Source of the DNA: 4484-232 sp964486555
Lineage (GTDB): Bacteria; Thermotogota; Thermotogae; Thermotogales; Thermotogaceae
Length of the DNA: 7,494 bases
Direction: 5' to 3'
NCBI GenBank assembly: GCA_964486555.1
Contig: CAZANP010000073.1
Location: 1-7,494 of the forward strand
The position numbers were made by a program, and so were the translations under genes. The first letter of the stretch is position 1; every line of letters starts with the position of its first letter. The notes below the pieces were generated by a model. It worked only from the letters and a program-made list of their open reading frames with translations, did no database searches and was not told the origin of the DNA. Shown piece by piece: positions 1 to 5,664 of this stretch.

Positions 1-229
1 ATATATCACCTGTTTTGTTCTTCACGGGGTCCAGTTCGAATCTGTGAGAAGGTTTGTCGTCATAATAGTTCTGGTAGAGCTCGAGATAGACTTTTGTGGC
101 GTTGCGAGAGAAAAGGGCAAAGTTCACCCCTCCAACATCTGGTGTTGCACCAAGAATTGGTCTTCCTCTTGAGGTTTTCAAAACGACATCAGACCCAGGA
201 TTTTTGTAATCAACGGAATACTCCTTCAT
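1..229 (-). CDS. Glycogen debranching enzyme / isoamylase-type GH13 protein, N-terminal fragment
   Basis: This is the first 76 codons of a gene leaving the window at base 1. It starts at ATG (229-227), preceded by the Shine-Dalgarno GAGGTG (240-235) at 5-nt spacing; there is no in-frame stop. The peptide opens MKEYSVDYKNPGSD and continues with RGRPILGATPDVGGVNFALFSRNATKVYLELY (residues 21-52), then FELDPVKNKTGDI (64-76). The pattern G-x-x-x-x-L-G-A-T, G-V-N-F-A-L-F-S, A-T-K-V-x-L-x-L-Y is typical of the N-terminal CBM48 beta-sandwich of GlgX/TreX/isoamylase and type I pullulanases, cytoplasmic or secreted enzymes that hydrolyse alpha-1,6 branches of glycogen or pullulan. No signal peptide is visible, which favours an intracellular debranching enzyme. 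The catalytic GH13 barrel lies outside the window, so the exact activity (GlgX, TreX or pullulanase) cannot be decided. Family assignment is fairly sure; substrate is inference. Confidence 0.8.
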   Translation of the reverse strand, partial: MKEYSVDYKNPGSDVVLKTSRGRPILGATPDVGGVNFALFSRNATKVYLELYQNYYDDKPSHRFELDPVKNKTGDI

Positions 230-253
230 ATCATCACCTCATATCAGAGACTC

Positions 254-262
254 ATTTTACCA
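254..262 (-). promoter_or_regulatory. Candidate extended -10 promoter for the debranching enzyme gene
   Basis: On the minus strand TGG+TAAAAT (262-254) forms an extended -10 of the same TGG-type as the other promoters in this window. The -35 position is poor (TATTCT at 17 bp). Transcription would begin near 247, leaving an 18-nt leader that just includes the Shine-Dalgarno. This competes with the upstream candidate at 345-353. Confidence 0.35.
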
Positions 263-344
263 AAATTTCAATGAACAGAATATTTTGTAGGCTCTTCAGA
301 AAACTTTTTGTCTTCATTTTTCCACATCAATCGATCATGGAGCT

Positions 345-353
345 CTGATACCA
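345..353 (-). promoter_or_regulatory. Candidate extended -10 (TGGTATCAG) directed leftward
   Basis: Reading the minus strand, TGG+TATCAG (353-345) mirrors the -10 of the tRNA promoter on the other strand because both lie in the arms of the 346-386 inverted repeat. No good -35 is present 16-18 bp upstream (AGAAAG). If used, it would give a leader of about 108 nt before the debranching enzyme start. It may instead simply be the mirror image of the tRNA promoter within an operator. Confidence 0.3.
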
Positions 354-386
354 TATTCTTGAAAACTCTTTCTACATATGGTATCA
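346..386. repeat. 11-bp perfect inverted repeat spanning the divergent promoter region
   Basis: TGATACCATAT (346-356) is the exact reverse complement of ATATGGTATCA (376-386), separated by 19 bp. Arm centres are 30 bp apart. The right arm contains most of the -10 element of the tRNA promoter; the left arm contains a -10-like element facing the opposite way. The -35 of the tRNA promoter (359-364) lies in the spacer. It could be a two-half-site operator, a pair of divergent promoters, or both; the sequence alone does not decide. Confidence 0.8.
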
Positions 387-387
387 T
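359..387 (+). promoter_or_regulatory. Promoter of the tRNA operon
   Basis: TTGAAA (359-364) is followed after 17 bp by TATCAT (382-387), with TGG immediately before the -10 (extended -10). Transcription would begin near 394, only about 4 nt before the first mature tRNA base, so the leader to be removed by RNase P would be very short. It is sigma-70/SigA-like, with ideal spacing and position for the tRNA operon. Confidence 0.75.
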
Positions 388-397
388 TTCTCACGGC

Positions 398-473
398 GAC
401 CCGGTAGCTCAGCAGGTAGAGCACCTGACTTTTAATCAGGGGGTCGCGGGTTCGAATCCCGCCCGGGTCACCA
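398..473 (+). tRNA. tRNA-Lys (anticodon TTT)
   Basis: A 76-nt tRNA including encoded CCA. The acceptor stem GACCCGG/CCGGGTC is fully paired, with discriminator A470 and CCA at 471-473. The D stem is GCTC/GAGC. The anticodon stem CCTGA/TCAGG encloses loop CTTTTAA with anticodon TTT at 431-433. The T arm is GCGGG-TTCGAAT-CCCGC. It reads AAA and AAG lysine codons, which are abundant in the surrounding genes. It is the first gene of a three-tRNA operon, 5 nt before tRNA-Leu. Confidence 0.97.
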
Positions 474-478
474 GAGGT

Positions 479-566
479 GCGAGAGTGGCGGAACTGGCAG
501 ACGCGCTGGACTTAGAATCCAGTGGGCGATGAGCCCGTGTGGGTTCAAGTCCCACCTCTCGCACCA
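479..566 (+). tRNA. tRNA-Leu (anticodon TAG)
   Basis: An 88-nt class II tRNA with encoded CCA (564-566). The acceptor stem GCGAGAG/CTCTCGC is perfectly paired, with discriminator A563. Anticodon stem CTGGA/TCCAG encloses loop CTTAGAA with anticodon TAG at 513-515, so it decodes CUN leucine codons. The long variable arm at 523-538 contains the stem GGGC/GCCC, as expected for leucine tRNAs. The T arm is GTGGG-TTCAAGT-CCCAC. It lies 5 nt after tRNA-Lys and 6 nt before tRNA-Gly, so the transcript must be cut between them. Confidence 0.97.
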
Positions 567-572
567 AAGAAT

Positions 573-647
573 GCGGGCGTAGCTCAGCGGTAGAGCGCCT
601 GCTTGCCAAGCAGGAGGTCGCGGGTTCGAAACCCGTCGCCCGCTCCA
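573..647 (+). tRNA. tRNA-Gly (anticodon GCC)
   Basis: A 75-nt tRNA with encoded CCA (645-647). Acceptor stem GCGGGCG/CGCCCGC is fully paired with discriminator T644. Anticodon stem CCTGC/GCAGG encloses loop TTGCCAA with anticodon GCC at 605-607, reading GGC and GGU. The T arm GCGGG-TTCGAAA-CCCGT has one G-T wobble. Last gene of the operon; its final A is the first base of the terminator stem. Confidence 0.97.
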
Positions 648-676
648 GAAAGGGGTAGTCACCCCTTTCTTTTTTT
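647..676 (+). terminator. Intrinsic terminator of the tRNA operon
   Basis: AGAAAGGGGT (647-656) pairs perfectly with ACCCCTTTCT (661-670) around the 4-nt loop AGTC, followed by six more T residues (671-676). This is a textbook intrinsic terminator on the plus strand. On the minus strand the same hairpin is not followed by a T run, so it should terminate the opposing gene poorly. The structure overlaps the last codons and stop of the convergent hydrolase gene. Confidence 0.92.
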
Positions 677-1384
677 AGACATCTCGACAAGCCACTTGAA
701 AAGTTCCAATTGTTCTTCGAATTTTTCGAACATACCTTCAGGATGCCATTGAACTCCCAAAAAGAACGGATGATTTTCATGTTCAATCGCCTCTATTAAA
801 CCATCCTGAGAATTTCCAGAAACGATCAAACCATCCCCAGTCTTCTCAACCGCTTGATGATGAAAACTATTCACCCATATCTCCTCTTTCCTGAAAATCT
901 TCCACAGAAGAGTACCTTTCCTTATCTTAACTTTATGAACGGGATACCACCACGGAGCCTCAAGTTTCCCTTCTCTGTACCATGTATGTTTCAGATTCGA
1001 GACTTCTTCAATGGATTGATGAAGTGTCCCTCCAAGTGCAACGTTTACAATCTGAATACCTCTGCATATCGCAAGAAGAGGGATGTTCAATCTCAAAGCT
1101 TCTCGTATCAAAGATACTTCAAGTTCGTCTCTATAAGGTTCTACCCTTTTAACATCATGAGGAGTTTTTCCGTAATGAGTTGGAAAGACATCACCACCTC
1201 CCGAGATCAAGATTCCATCAATAGATCTCAGAATTTCATTTATCAAGGAGGTTGACAGCGTTGAGGGAATCAGAAGTGGTATACCTCCTGCTTTTTCCAA
1301 TGCTTTTACGTAGTAATTTCTCAGGTACAACGTGTTGTCCTCCCAGCGATAAGATACTGTGACACCTATTACAGGTTTTTCCAT
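659..1384 (-). CDS. Gamma-glutamyl-GABA hydrolase-like class I glutamine amidotransferase (peptidase C26)
   Basis: A 241-residue cytoplasmic protein, full length for the family. The nucleophile Cys107 sits in the elbow LLAICRGIQ (103-111), and the catalytic His214 and Glu216 lie in GVQWHPE (210-216). Other family marks are SGGGDVFP (61-68), the helix RDELEVSLIREAL (85-97), VALGGTLHQ (115-123) and VNSFHHQAV (171-179). PuuD-type members cleave gamma-glutamyl bonds, for example gamma-glutamyl-GABA in putrescine breakdown; stand-alone members act on various gamma-glutamyl compounds. No putrescine pathway genes are nearby, so the substrate is unknown. Start ATG (1384-1382) follows AAGGGGGT (one mismatch to AAGGAGGT) at about 8 nt. 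It is divergent from the DUF401 gene and convergent with the tRNAs; its C-terminus KKRKG and stop are written in the tRNA terminator. Sure of the family, unsure of the role. Confidence 0.9.
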   Translation of the reverse strand: MEKPVIGVTVSYRWEDNTLYLRNYYVKALEKAGGIPLLIPSTLSTSLINEILRSIDGILISGGGDVFPTHYGKTPHDVKRVEPYRDELEVSLIREALRLNIPLLAICRGIQIVNVALGGTLHQSIEEVSNLKHTWYREGKLEAPWWYPVHKVKIRKGTLLWKIFRKEEIWVNSFHHQAVEKTGDGLIVSGNSQDGLIEAIEHENHPFFLGVQWHPEGMFEKFEEQLELFKWLVEMSKKRKG

Positions 1385-1404
1385 ATGTTGTTACCCCCTT
1401 GCTG

Positions 1405-1410
1405 TATAAT
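1405..1410 (+). promoter_or_regulatory. Candidate -10 box (TATAAT) for the DUF401-uvrA operon
   Basis: A perfect TATAAT preceded by TG lies 42 bp before the TTG start at 1452, giving a predicted transcript start near 1417. No convincing -35 is found at 16-18 bp (CATATG region), so the promoter may need an activator or rely on the upstream TG. The reverse strand here reads TATACA (1408-1403), which could serve the divergent hydrolase. Confidence 0.45.
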
Positions 1411-1423
1411 TTCGAAGATATAT

Positions 1424-1435
1424 TATCACGTGATA
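1424..1435. promoter_or_regulatory. 12-bp perfect palindrome TATCACGTGATA, candidate operator
   Basis: The palindrome TATCAC|GTGATA with core CACGTG sits in the 67-bp gap between the divergent hydrolase and DUF401 genes. It lies just downstream of the TATAAT box for the plus-strand gene and upstream of the hydrolase start. A repressor bound here could block both directions. A 12-bp palindrome is expected about once or twice by chance in a window this long, so only its location makes it notable. No regulator gene is adjacent. Confidence 0.35.
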
Positions 1436-1451
1436 GATGGAGGGATAAAAA

Positions 1452-2612
1452 TTGGCAACATTATCTGTGGTTACTGCCCTTTTAACCATCGTGTTCATCC
1501 AGAGGGTGTTGAAGAACTTGCTCACAGCCCTGATCGCGGGAATACTGATACTGGCTTTCTTTCATCCAGATGTTTTCAGAGAGATCCATAAAGTTCTAAT
1601 CAAAACTGGATTATCTCCTTCATATCAAAAGCTCATGGTGGCGGTTTTTCTGATATACCTTCTAACGAGCTTGATGGAAAGTTCAGGAGATAGCGGTAAG
1701 TTCTCTGAAGGTGCAAAAAAGCTTTTTGGTTCGAAAGAAACAGCAACTTCTCTAACACCCATGCTCATTGGTCTCATGCCAATGCCCGGAGGGGCTCTCT
1801 TCACAGCTCCCATGGTGAAGAGTATGGATGAAAATGGCGATCCCCTGATACTTACCGCAAAGAACTACTGGTTCAGACACACCATCGAGTTTTTCTGGCC
1901 AATATACCCTGCGATAATCCTCACATCTGAGCTTTCAAAAATAAGTGTTTCGGAGATATCCTTAAAGCTTCTTCCTGTATTTCTGGTTTCGGTTCTATCA
2001 GGTTGGTTCTTCTTCAACGGCCTATCCCTTCCAAGATTTTCTAAAGTCAGTGATCTCAAAACGTTTTTACCCATCCTTCCCATCCTATCCACAGGTGTTT
2101 TGATTTTAGTGTTCAAACTGGAAGGATGGTTTGCCCTTTTGATAAACGTCTTGATTTACTCTGTATTCAGATCGAAGTATTTTCTGCGATCCATCTTGAA
2201 CGTTCTGAAAAGATGGCAGACATTCATGATATTAACTTTTGTTTATATATTTAAAGTCATCTTGGAGACTTACAATATAGGCGATAATGTCGCAAGTGAG
2301 ATAATTGCATGGGGAATCCCCATATGGGTTCTTGTGGTTTTTCTCCCTCTAGTTGCGGGAATGTCCACAGGTATAACACAGGGAGCAGTTGGAATATCTC
2401 TTCCGGTGATATTGGGAATAACAGGAAAGGCTTTCGTATACCACATCTACATCTTTGCTGTGGCTGGTGTATTGCTATCACCGGTTCATCTGTGTGTGAT
2501 ATTAACCTCGGATTTCTTCAACGTGGACGTCTTCAGTGTGTTGAAGAAGATTCTCATTCCCTTGACCTTGACGGTAGCTTTTTCAGTGATATGGTTTTTT
2601 ATGATCACTTGA
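1452..2612 (+). CDS. DUF401 family integral membrane protein, putative transporter
   Basis: A 386-residue, very hydrophobic protein with roughly 10-12 membrane segments (for example 22-37, 61-76, 145-160, 171-190, 206-222, 257-272, 284-302, 330-350, 365-385). Two glycine/proline-rich stretches sit in the two halves: LMPMPGGALFTAP (108-120) and STGITQGAVGISLP (305-318). Such paired stretches resemble the re-entrant loops of the ion-transporter superfamily (GntP, DcuC and similar), to which I recall DUF401 being assigned; substrate is unknown. The start is TTG at 1452: it follows GGAGG (1439-1443) at 8-nt spacing, and the upstream in-frame codon at 1446 is a stop. It ends 17 bp before uvrA, so the two are probably cotranscribed, yet no functional link to repair is evident. 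Family call is likely; transport is inference. Confidence 0.82.
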   Translation: MATLSVVTALLTIVFIQRVLKNLLTALIAGILILAFFHPDVFREIHKVLIKTGLSPSYQKLMVAVFLIYLLTSLMESSGDSGKFSEGAKKLFGSKETATSLTPMLIGLMPMPGGALFTAPMVKSMDENGDPLILTAKNYWFRHTIEFFWPIYPAIILTSELSKISVSEISLKLLPVFLVSVLSGWFFFNGLSLPRFSKVSDLKTFLPILPILSTGVLILVFKLEGWFALLINVLIYSVFRSKYFLRSILNVLKRWQTFMILTFVYIFKVILETYNIGDNVASEIIAWGIPIWVLVVFLPLVAGMSTGITQGAVGISLPVILGITGKAFVYHIYIFAVAGVLLSPVHLCVILTSDFFNVDVFSVLKKILIPLTLTVAFSVIWFFMIT

Positions 2613-2629
2613 TGTGAAGGTGATCTGTC

Positions 2630-5398
2630 ATGGACACCATCGTGGTGAGAGGAGCGAGAGTTCACAATCTCAAGAACGTGGATGTCGTTATACCGAAAAA
2701 CAAGCTCGTTGTCATAACGGGCCTTTCAGGTTCTGGGAAATCTTCTCTTGCCTTGGATACCATATATGCGGAAGGACAGAGAAGATACCTCGAATCTTTG
2801 TCAACCTACGCGAGGCAGTTTCTAGGGGAACTTAAAAAACCGAATGTCGAATCTATAGAGGGTTTGTCTCCTTCTATAGCCATAGATCAGAAGAGCGTCT
2901 CTCACAATCCCAGATCGACGGTTGGCACCGTGACTGAGATATATGACTATTTGAGAGTTCTTTACGCAAGGATAGGGAAACCACATTGTCCCATTTGTGG
3001 AAGACTTCTTGAAAAAAAGAGCCTGGATGAGATGGTTAAGGATCTCTTCGAAAAATTCAATGAAGGTGCGAGAGTCTACATAATGGCTCCTATCGCCAAC
3101 GAGAAGAAGGGAACTTTCAAAAAAGAGTTTGAAGATCTGATAAGGAAAGGTTTTGTCAGGGTGGAAGTCGACGGTGAAATAAGAAGGCTCGAAGAAATCG
3201 ATGAACTGGTGAAGAACAAAAGACATACCATAAAACTCATTGTGGACAGGCTGAGATTGAGAAGAGATGAAGAAGCGAGAATCGCAGACAGCATGGAAAT
3301 CGCTTTAAGGGAAGCTAGAGGCATCCTTGAAGTTAGAAACGTTGATACGGGTGAGACGATCATATTCAGCGAGAGCCTGATGTGCCCCATCTGTGGAGTT
3401 GGACTTCCTGAGATAACACCAAAACTCTTCTCTTTCAACAGTCCATATGGTGCGTGTCCACATTGCCATGGATTGGGATTCACACTCGAAGTGGATCCCA
3501 AATCAGTTATTGACGAGGAAAGATCGATCCTGGATGGAGCGATAATTCCATATAGATGGGATGGAAGACTTTCAAGAAGAGTTGCAAGGATGGTTTCAAT
3601 GAAGGGGGCATCCCCTCACGTTCCTTTCAAAGATCTATCCGATGAGATAAAATCCTTCGTTCTCTACGGAGATGAAACTTTCGAAGGAGTCGTTCCAAAA
3701 GTCGAGAGATGGTACAGAGAGACGGAATCTGAGGATATGAAGGAATGGATAGAAAAGCATTTCATACTCCAGAGAAAATGTCATGTCTGTGATGGGAAGA
3801 GGCTCAGAAAAGAAGCACTTGCGGTTGAAATAAATGGCTTGAACATAATTGATTTCACAGATCTTTCCATAGATAGAGAGCTGGAGTTCATAAGAGATTT
3901 GAAAGAAAAGCTTTCTGAGAGAGAGAAAGCTATCGTCGGGGAGCTCGTAAACGAGATAGAGAAGAGGCTTCAATTTCTGGTGGATGTAGGTCTTGGATAT
4001 TTGACACTCTCAAGGAACGCAAATACACTCTCTGGAGGAGAGGCTCAAAGGATAAGACTTGCAACTCAGATTGGATCGGGTCTTACAGGTGTTATATACG
4101 TTCTGGACGAGCCAACGGTAGGGCTCCATGCCAGAGATAACGAGAAACTGATAAGGACACTAAAAAAGCTCAGGGATCTTGGAAATACAGTCATCGTTGT
4201 GGAGCATGACGAGGAGATAATAAGAAATGCGGATTACATCATAGACATAGGACCCGGTGGAGGAAGGGAAGGTGGTGAGATAGTATACCAGGGTCCTTTA
4301 GAAGATCTGGTGAGAAATCCTGGAAGATCCATAACGGGTCAGTATCTGGCTGGCCTTAAAAGAATAGAGGCTAGAAGACAGAGAAGAAAGGGTAAAGGGA
4401 AAGTTTTAAAACTTGTTGGGGCAAGGCACAACAATTTGAAGAACATAACTGTCGATTTCCCTTTGGGAACTTTCATATGTGTGACAGGTGTTTCAGGATC
4501 CGGTAAGTCATCACTCGTTATGGACACACTCTACCCTGCTTTGAGAAATCTGATCCATGGGACCAAGATGCCAGTTGGTGAATACGATGAGATAATAGGC
4601 TATCAATTCATCGATAAGGTTATAGCCATAGATCAATCACCGATAGGAAGAACACCGAGGAGTAATCCGGCAACCTACACCAAGGTTTTCGATGAAATCA
4701 GAGAGCTCTTTGCGATGACTCCTGAAGCCAGAGCAAGGGGATACACAAAGAGTAGATTCAGTTTCAATCTAAAAGGTGGAAGGTGTGAAGCTTGTCAGGG
4801 ACAAGGATACGTTAAGATAGAGATGCTTTTTCTTCCAGATGTCTATGTAGAGTGTGATGTCTGTGGAGGAAAGAGATATAATAGAGAAACACTGGAAGTT
4901 ACCTATAAAGGAAAGAATATCTCAGATGTTCTCGAAATGACTGTTTCTGAGGCTTTAGAGTTCTTCTGGAACATCCCAAGAATCAGGAGAACTCTTCAGG
5001 TACTGTACGACGTTGGACTTGGTTACATAAAACTTGGACAACCTGCAACGACTCTCTCTGGTGGTGAAGCTCAGAGAGTAAAGCTTGCATCGGAATTGAG
5101 AAGAACAGCTACAGGAAACACCTTATACATCCTGGACGAGCCGACAGTTGGGCTTCATTTTGAGGATGTGAAGAAATTAATAGATGTTTTGAACAGATTG
5201 GTCGATAGAGGAAACACCGTGATAGTTATAGAACACAATTTGGATATAATAAAGAACGCGGACTACATAATAGATCTTGGACCTGAGGGAGGAGAGGATG
5301 GGGGATTTGTCGTGGCAACGGGAACACCAGAGGAAGTGGCAAGGGTCGAAAGATCTTACACGGGAAAATTTTTGAAGAAGGTGCTCAATATGGTATAA
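2630..5398 (+). CDS. uvrA: Excinuclease ABC subunit A
   Basis: A 922-residue DNA-damage sensor of nucleotide excision repair. As a dimer it scans DNA, binds distortions and loads UvrB; cytoplasmic. Both ABC ATPase modules are intact. Module 1: Walker A GLSGSGKSS (31-39), signature LSGGEAQR (467-474), Walker B VLDEP (491-495). Module 2: Walker A GVSGSGKSS (620-628), signature LSGGEAQR (809-816), Walker B ILDEP (834-838). All three zinc-module cysteine sets are present: C120/C123 with C384/C387, C252/C255 with C276/C279, and C719/C722 with C742/C745. The UvrB- and DNA-binding domains fall between residues 120 and 400. A basic linker (KRIEARRQRRKGKGK, 577-591) joins the halves. ATG 2630 has AAGGTGAT (2617-2624) upstream. 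The last codons, Met-Val-stop, coincide with the next promoter's -10. Length is near the 916 residues I recall for T. maritima UvrA. No LexA-type box is recognised upstream. Confidence 0.98.
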   Translation: MDTIVVRGARVHNLKNVDVVIPKNKLVVITGLSGSGKSSLALDTIYAEGQRRYLESLSTYARQFLGELKKPNVESIEGLSPSIAIDQKSVSHNPRSTVGTVTEIYDYLRVLYARIGKPHCPICGRLLEKKSLDEMVKDLFEKFNEGARVYIMAPIANEKKGTFKKEFEDLIRKGFVRVEVDGEIRRLEEIDELVKNKRHTIKLIVDRLRLRRDEEARIADSMEIALREARGILEVRNVDTGETIIFSESLMCPICGVGLPEITPKLFSFNSPYGACPHCHGLGFTLEVDPKSVIDEERSILDGAIIPYRWDGRLSRRVARMVSMKGASPHVPFKDLSDEIKSFVLYGDETFEGVVPKVERWYRETESEDMKEWIEKHFILQRKCHVCDGKRLRKEALAVEINGLNIIDFTDLSIDRELEFIRDLKEKLSEREKAIVGELVNEIEKRLQFLVDVGLGYLTLSRNANTLSGGEAQRIRLATQIGSGLTGVIYVLDEPTVGLHARDNEKLIRTLKKLRDLGNTVIVVEHDEEIIRNADYIIDIGPGGGREGGEIVYQGPLEDLVRNPGRSITGQYLAGLKRIEARRQRRKGKGKVLKLVGARHNNLKNITVDFPLGTFICVTGVSGSGKSSLVMDTLYPALRNLIHGTKMPVGEYDEIIGYQFIDKVIAIDQSPIGRTPRSNPATYTKVFDEIRELFAMTPEARARGYTKSRFSFNLKGGRCEACQGQGYVKIEMLFLPDVYVECDVCGGKRYNRETLEVTYKGKNISDVLEMTVSEALEFFWNIPRIRRTLQVLYDVGLGYIKLGQPATTLSGGEAQRVKLASELRRTATGNTLYILDEPTVGLHFEDVKKLIDVLNRLVDRGNTVIVIEHNLDIIKNADYIIDLGPEGGEDGGFVVATGTPEEVARVERSYTGKFLKKVLNMV

Positions 5399-5399
5399 T
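5372..5399 (+). promoter_or_regulatory. Extended -10 promoter for secG-tyrS overlapping the uvrA stop codon
   Basis: TTGAAG (5372-5377) is followed after 16 bp by TATAAT (5394-5399), preceded by TGG at 5391-5393, a perfect extended -10. The predicted transcript starts near 5406, leaving a leader of about 24 nt that carries only the secG ribosome binding site. The uvrA end ATG-GTA-TAA supplies nearly the whole -10 region. It should let secG-tyrS be expressed independently of uvrA. Confidence 0.75.
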
Positions 5400-5415
5400 C
5401 ACCGCGAAACTCAGT

Positions 5416-5424
5416 AAGGAGGTG
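5416..5424 (+). promoter_or_regulatory. Very strong secG ribosome binding site
   Basis: AAGGAGGTG is a complete match to the usual bacterial anti-Shine-Dalgarno sequence, 5 nt before ATG 5430. It fixes the secG start and predicts high translation. Confidence 0.85.
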
Positions 5425-5429
5425 TAGGA

Positions 5430-5660
5430 ATGAAACTGATTATGTACATAATCCACAGTCTAATAAGTGTTGCACTAATCTACATGGTTTTGAATCAGAT
5501 GAGCAGGTATTCGGAACTTGGAGGAGCTTTTGGCTCAGGTTCTCTATACACCGTGTTTGGTAGAAAGAAAGGACTGGACACAGGTGGAAAGATAACGGTA
5601 GCTCTGTCCATCGCTTTCATGGTTTCCAGCATAGTCACCGCTTACTTCATCTCGAGGTGA
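5430..5660 (+). CDS. secG: Preprotein translocase subunit SecG
   Basis: A 76-residue membrane protein, the usual SecG length. SecG associates with SecY and SecE in the inner membrane and assists SecA-driven export. There are two hydrophobic segments (about 3-22 and 55-74) joined by a conserved cytoplasmic loop with GGAFGSGS (31-38) and the family tail motif VFGRKKG (42-48), followed by TGGKITVALSIAFMV. Both ends are probably periplasmic, as known for the family. The gene begins with ATG 5430, 31 bp after the uvrA stop, and ends 4 bp before tyrS, whose ribosome binding site covers the secG stop codon. This order is the one I recall from T. maritima (TM0479). The assignment is supported by size, topology and loop motif together. 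Confidence 0.93.
   Translation: MKLIMYIIHSLISVALIYMVLNQMSRYSELGGAFGSGSLYTVFGRKKGLDTGGKITVALSIAFMVSSIVTAYFISR
5654..5659 (+). promoter_or_regulatory. tyrS ribosome binding site overlapping the secG stop codon
   Basis: GAGGTG lies 5 nt before the ATG at 5665 and contains the first two bases of the secG TGA stop (5658-5660). A ribosome ending secG would sit on the tyrS initiation region, so translation of the two is likely coupled. Confidence 0.75.
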
Positions 5661-5664
5661 TGGG

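Noticed and set aside
94..348. 84-codon plus-strand open frame
   Set aside because: It overlaps the debranching enzyme fragment on the other strand and then runs into the promoter region; no ribosome binding site and no recognisable domain.
436..786. Minus-strand open frames over the tRNA genes with peptides such as GFEPATSCLASRRSTAELRP and VGLEPTRAHRPLDSKSSA
   Set aside because: These are the well-known false proteins produced by reading tRNA genes on the opposite strand. All three tRNAs fold perfectly and explain the sequence; the shorter minus frame at 468-662 and the plus frame at 308-532 are the same kind of artefact.
854..1255. 133-codon plus-strand open frame
   Set aside because: It lies entirely antisense to the C26 hydrolase, which has a complete catalytic triad, a start and a ribosome binding site. 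The frame has no recognisable motif or ribosome binding site.
2198..2205. GAACGTTC palindrome as an SOS/LexA box for uvrA
   Set aside because: It is inside the DUF401 coding region more than 400 bp before uvrA and lacks the 4-bp spacer of Gram-positive LexA sites (GAAC-N4-GTTC).
2568..2595. Internal promoter for uvrA (TTGACG, 16 bp, TATGGT) in the 3' end of the DUF401 gene
   Set aside because: The -35 is good but the -10 is weak and lacks the TGG extension seen at the other promoters here. Possible, but not strong enough to list.
5399..5664. T-box leader controlling tyrS
   Set aside because: The predicted leader before secG is about 24 nt and the secG-tyrS gap is 4 nt; no space for a T-box and no T-box sequence is seen.
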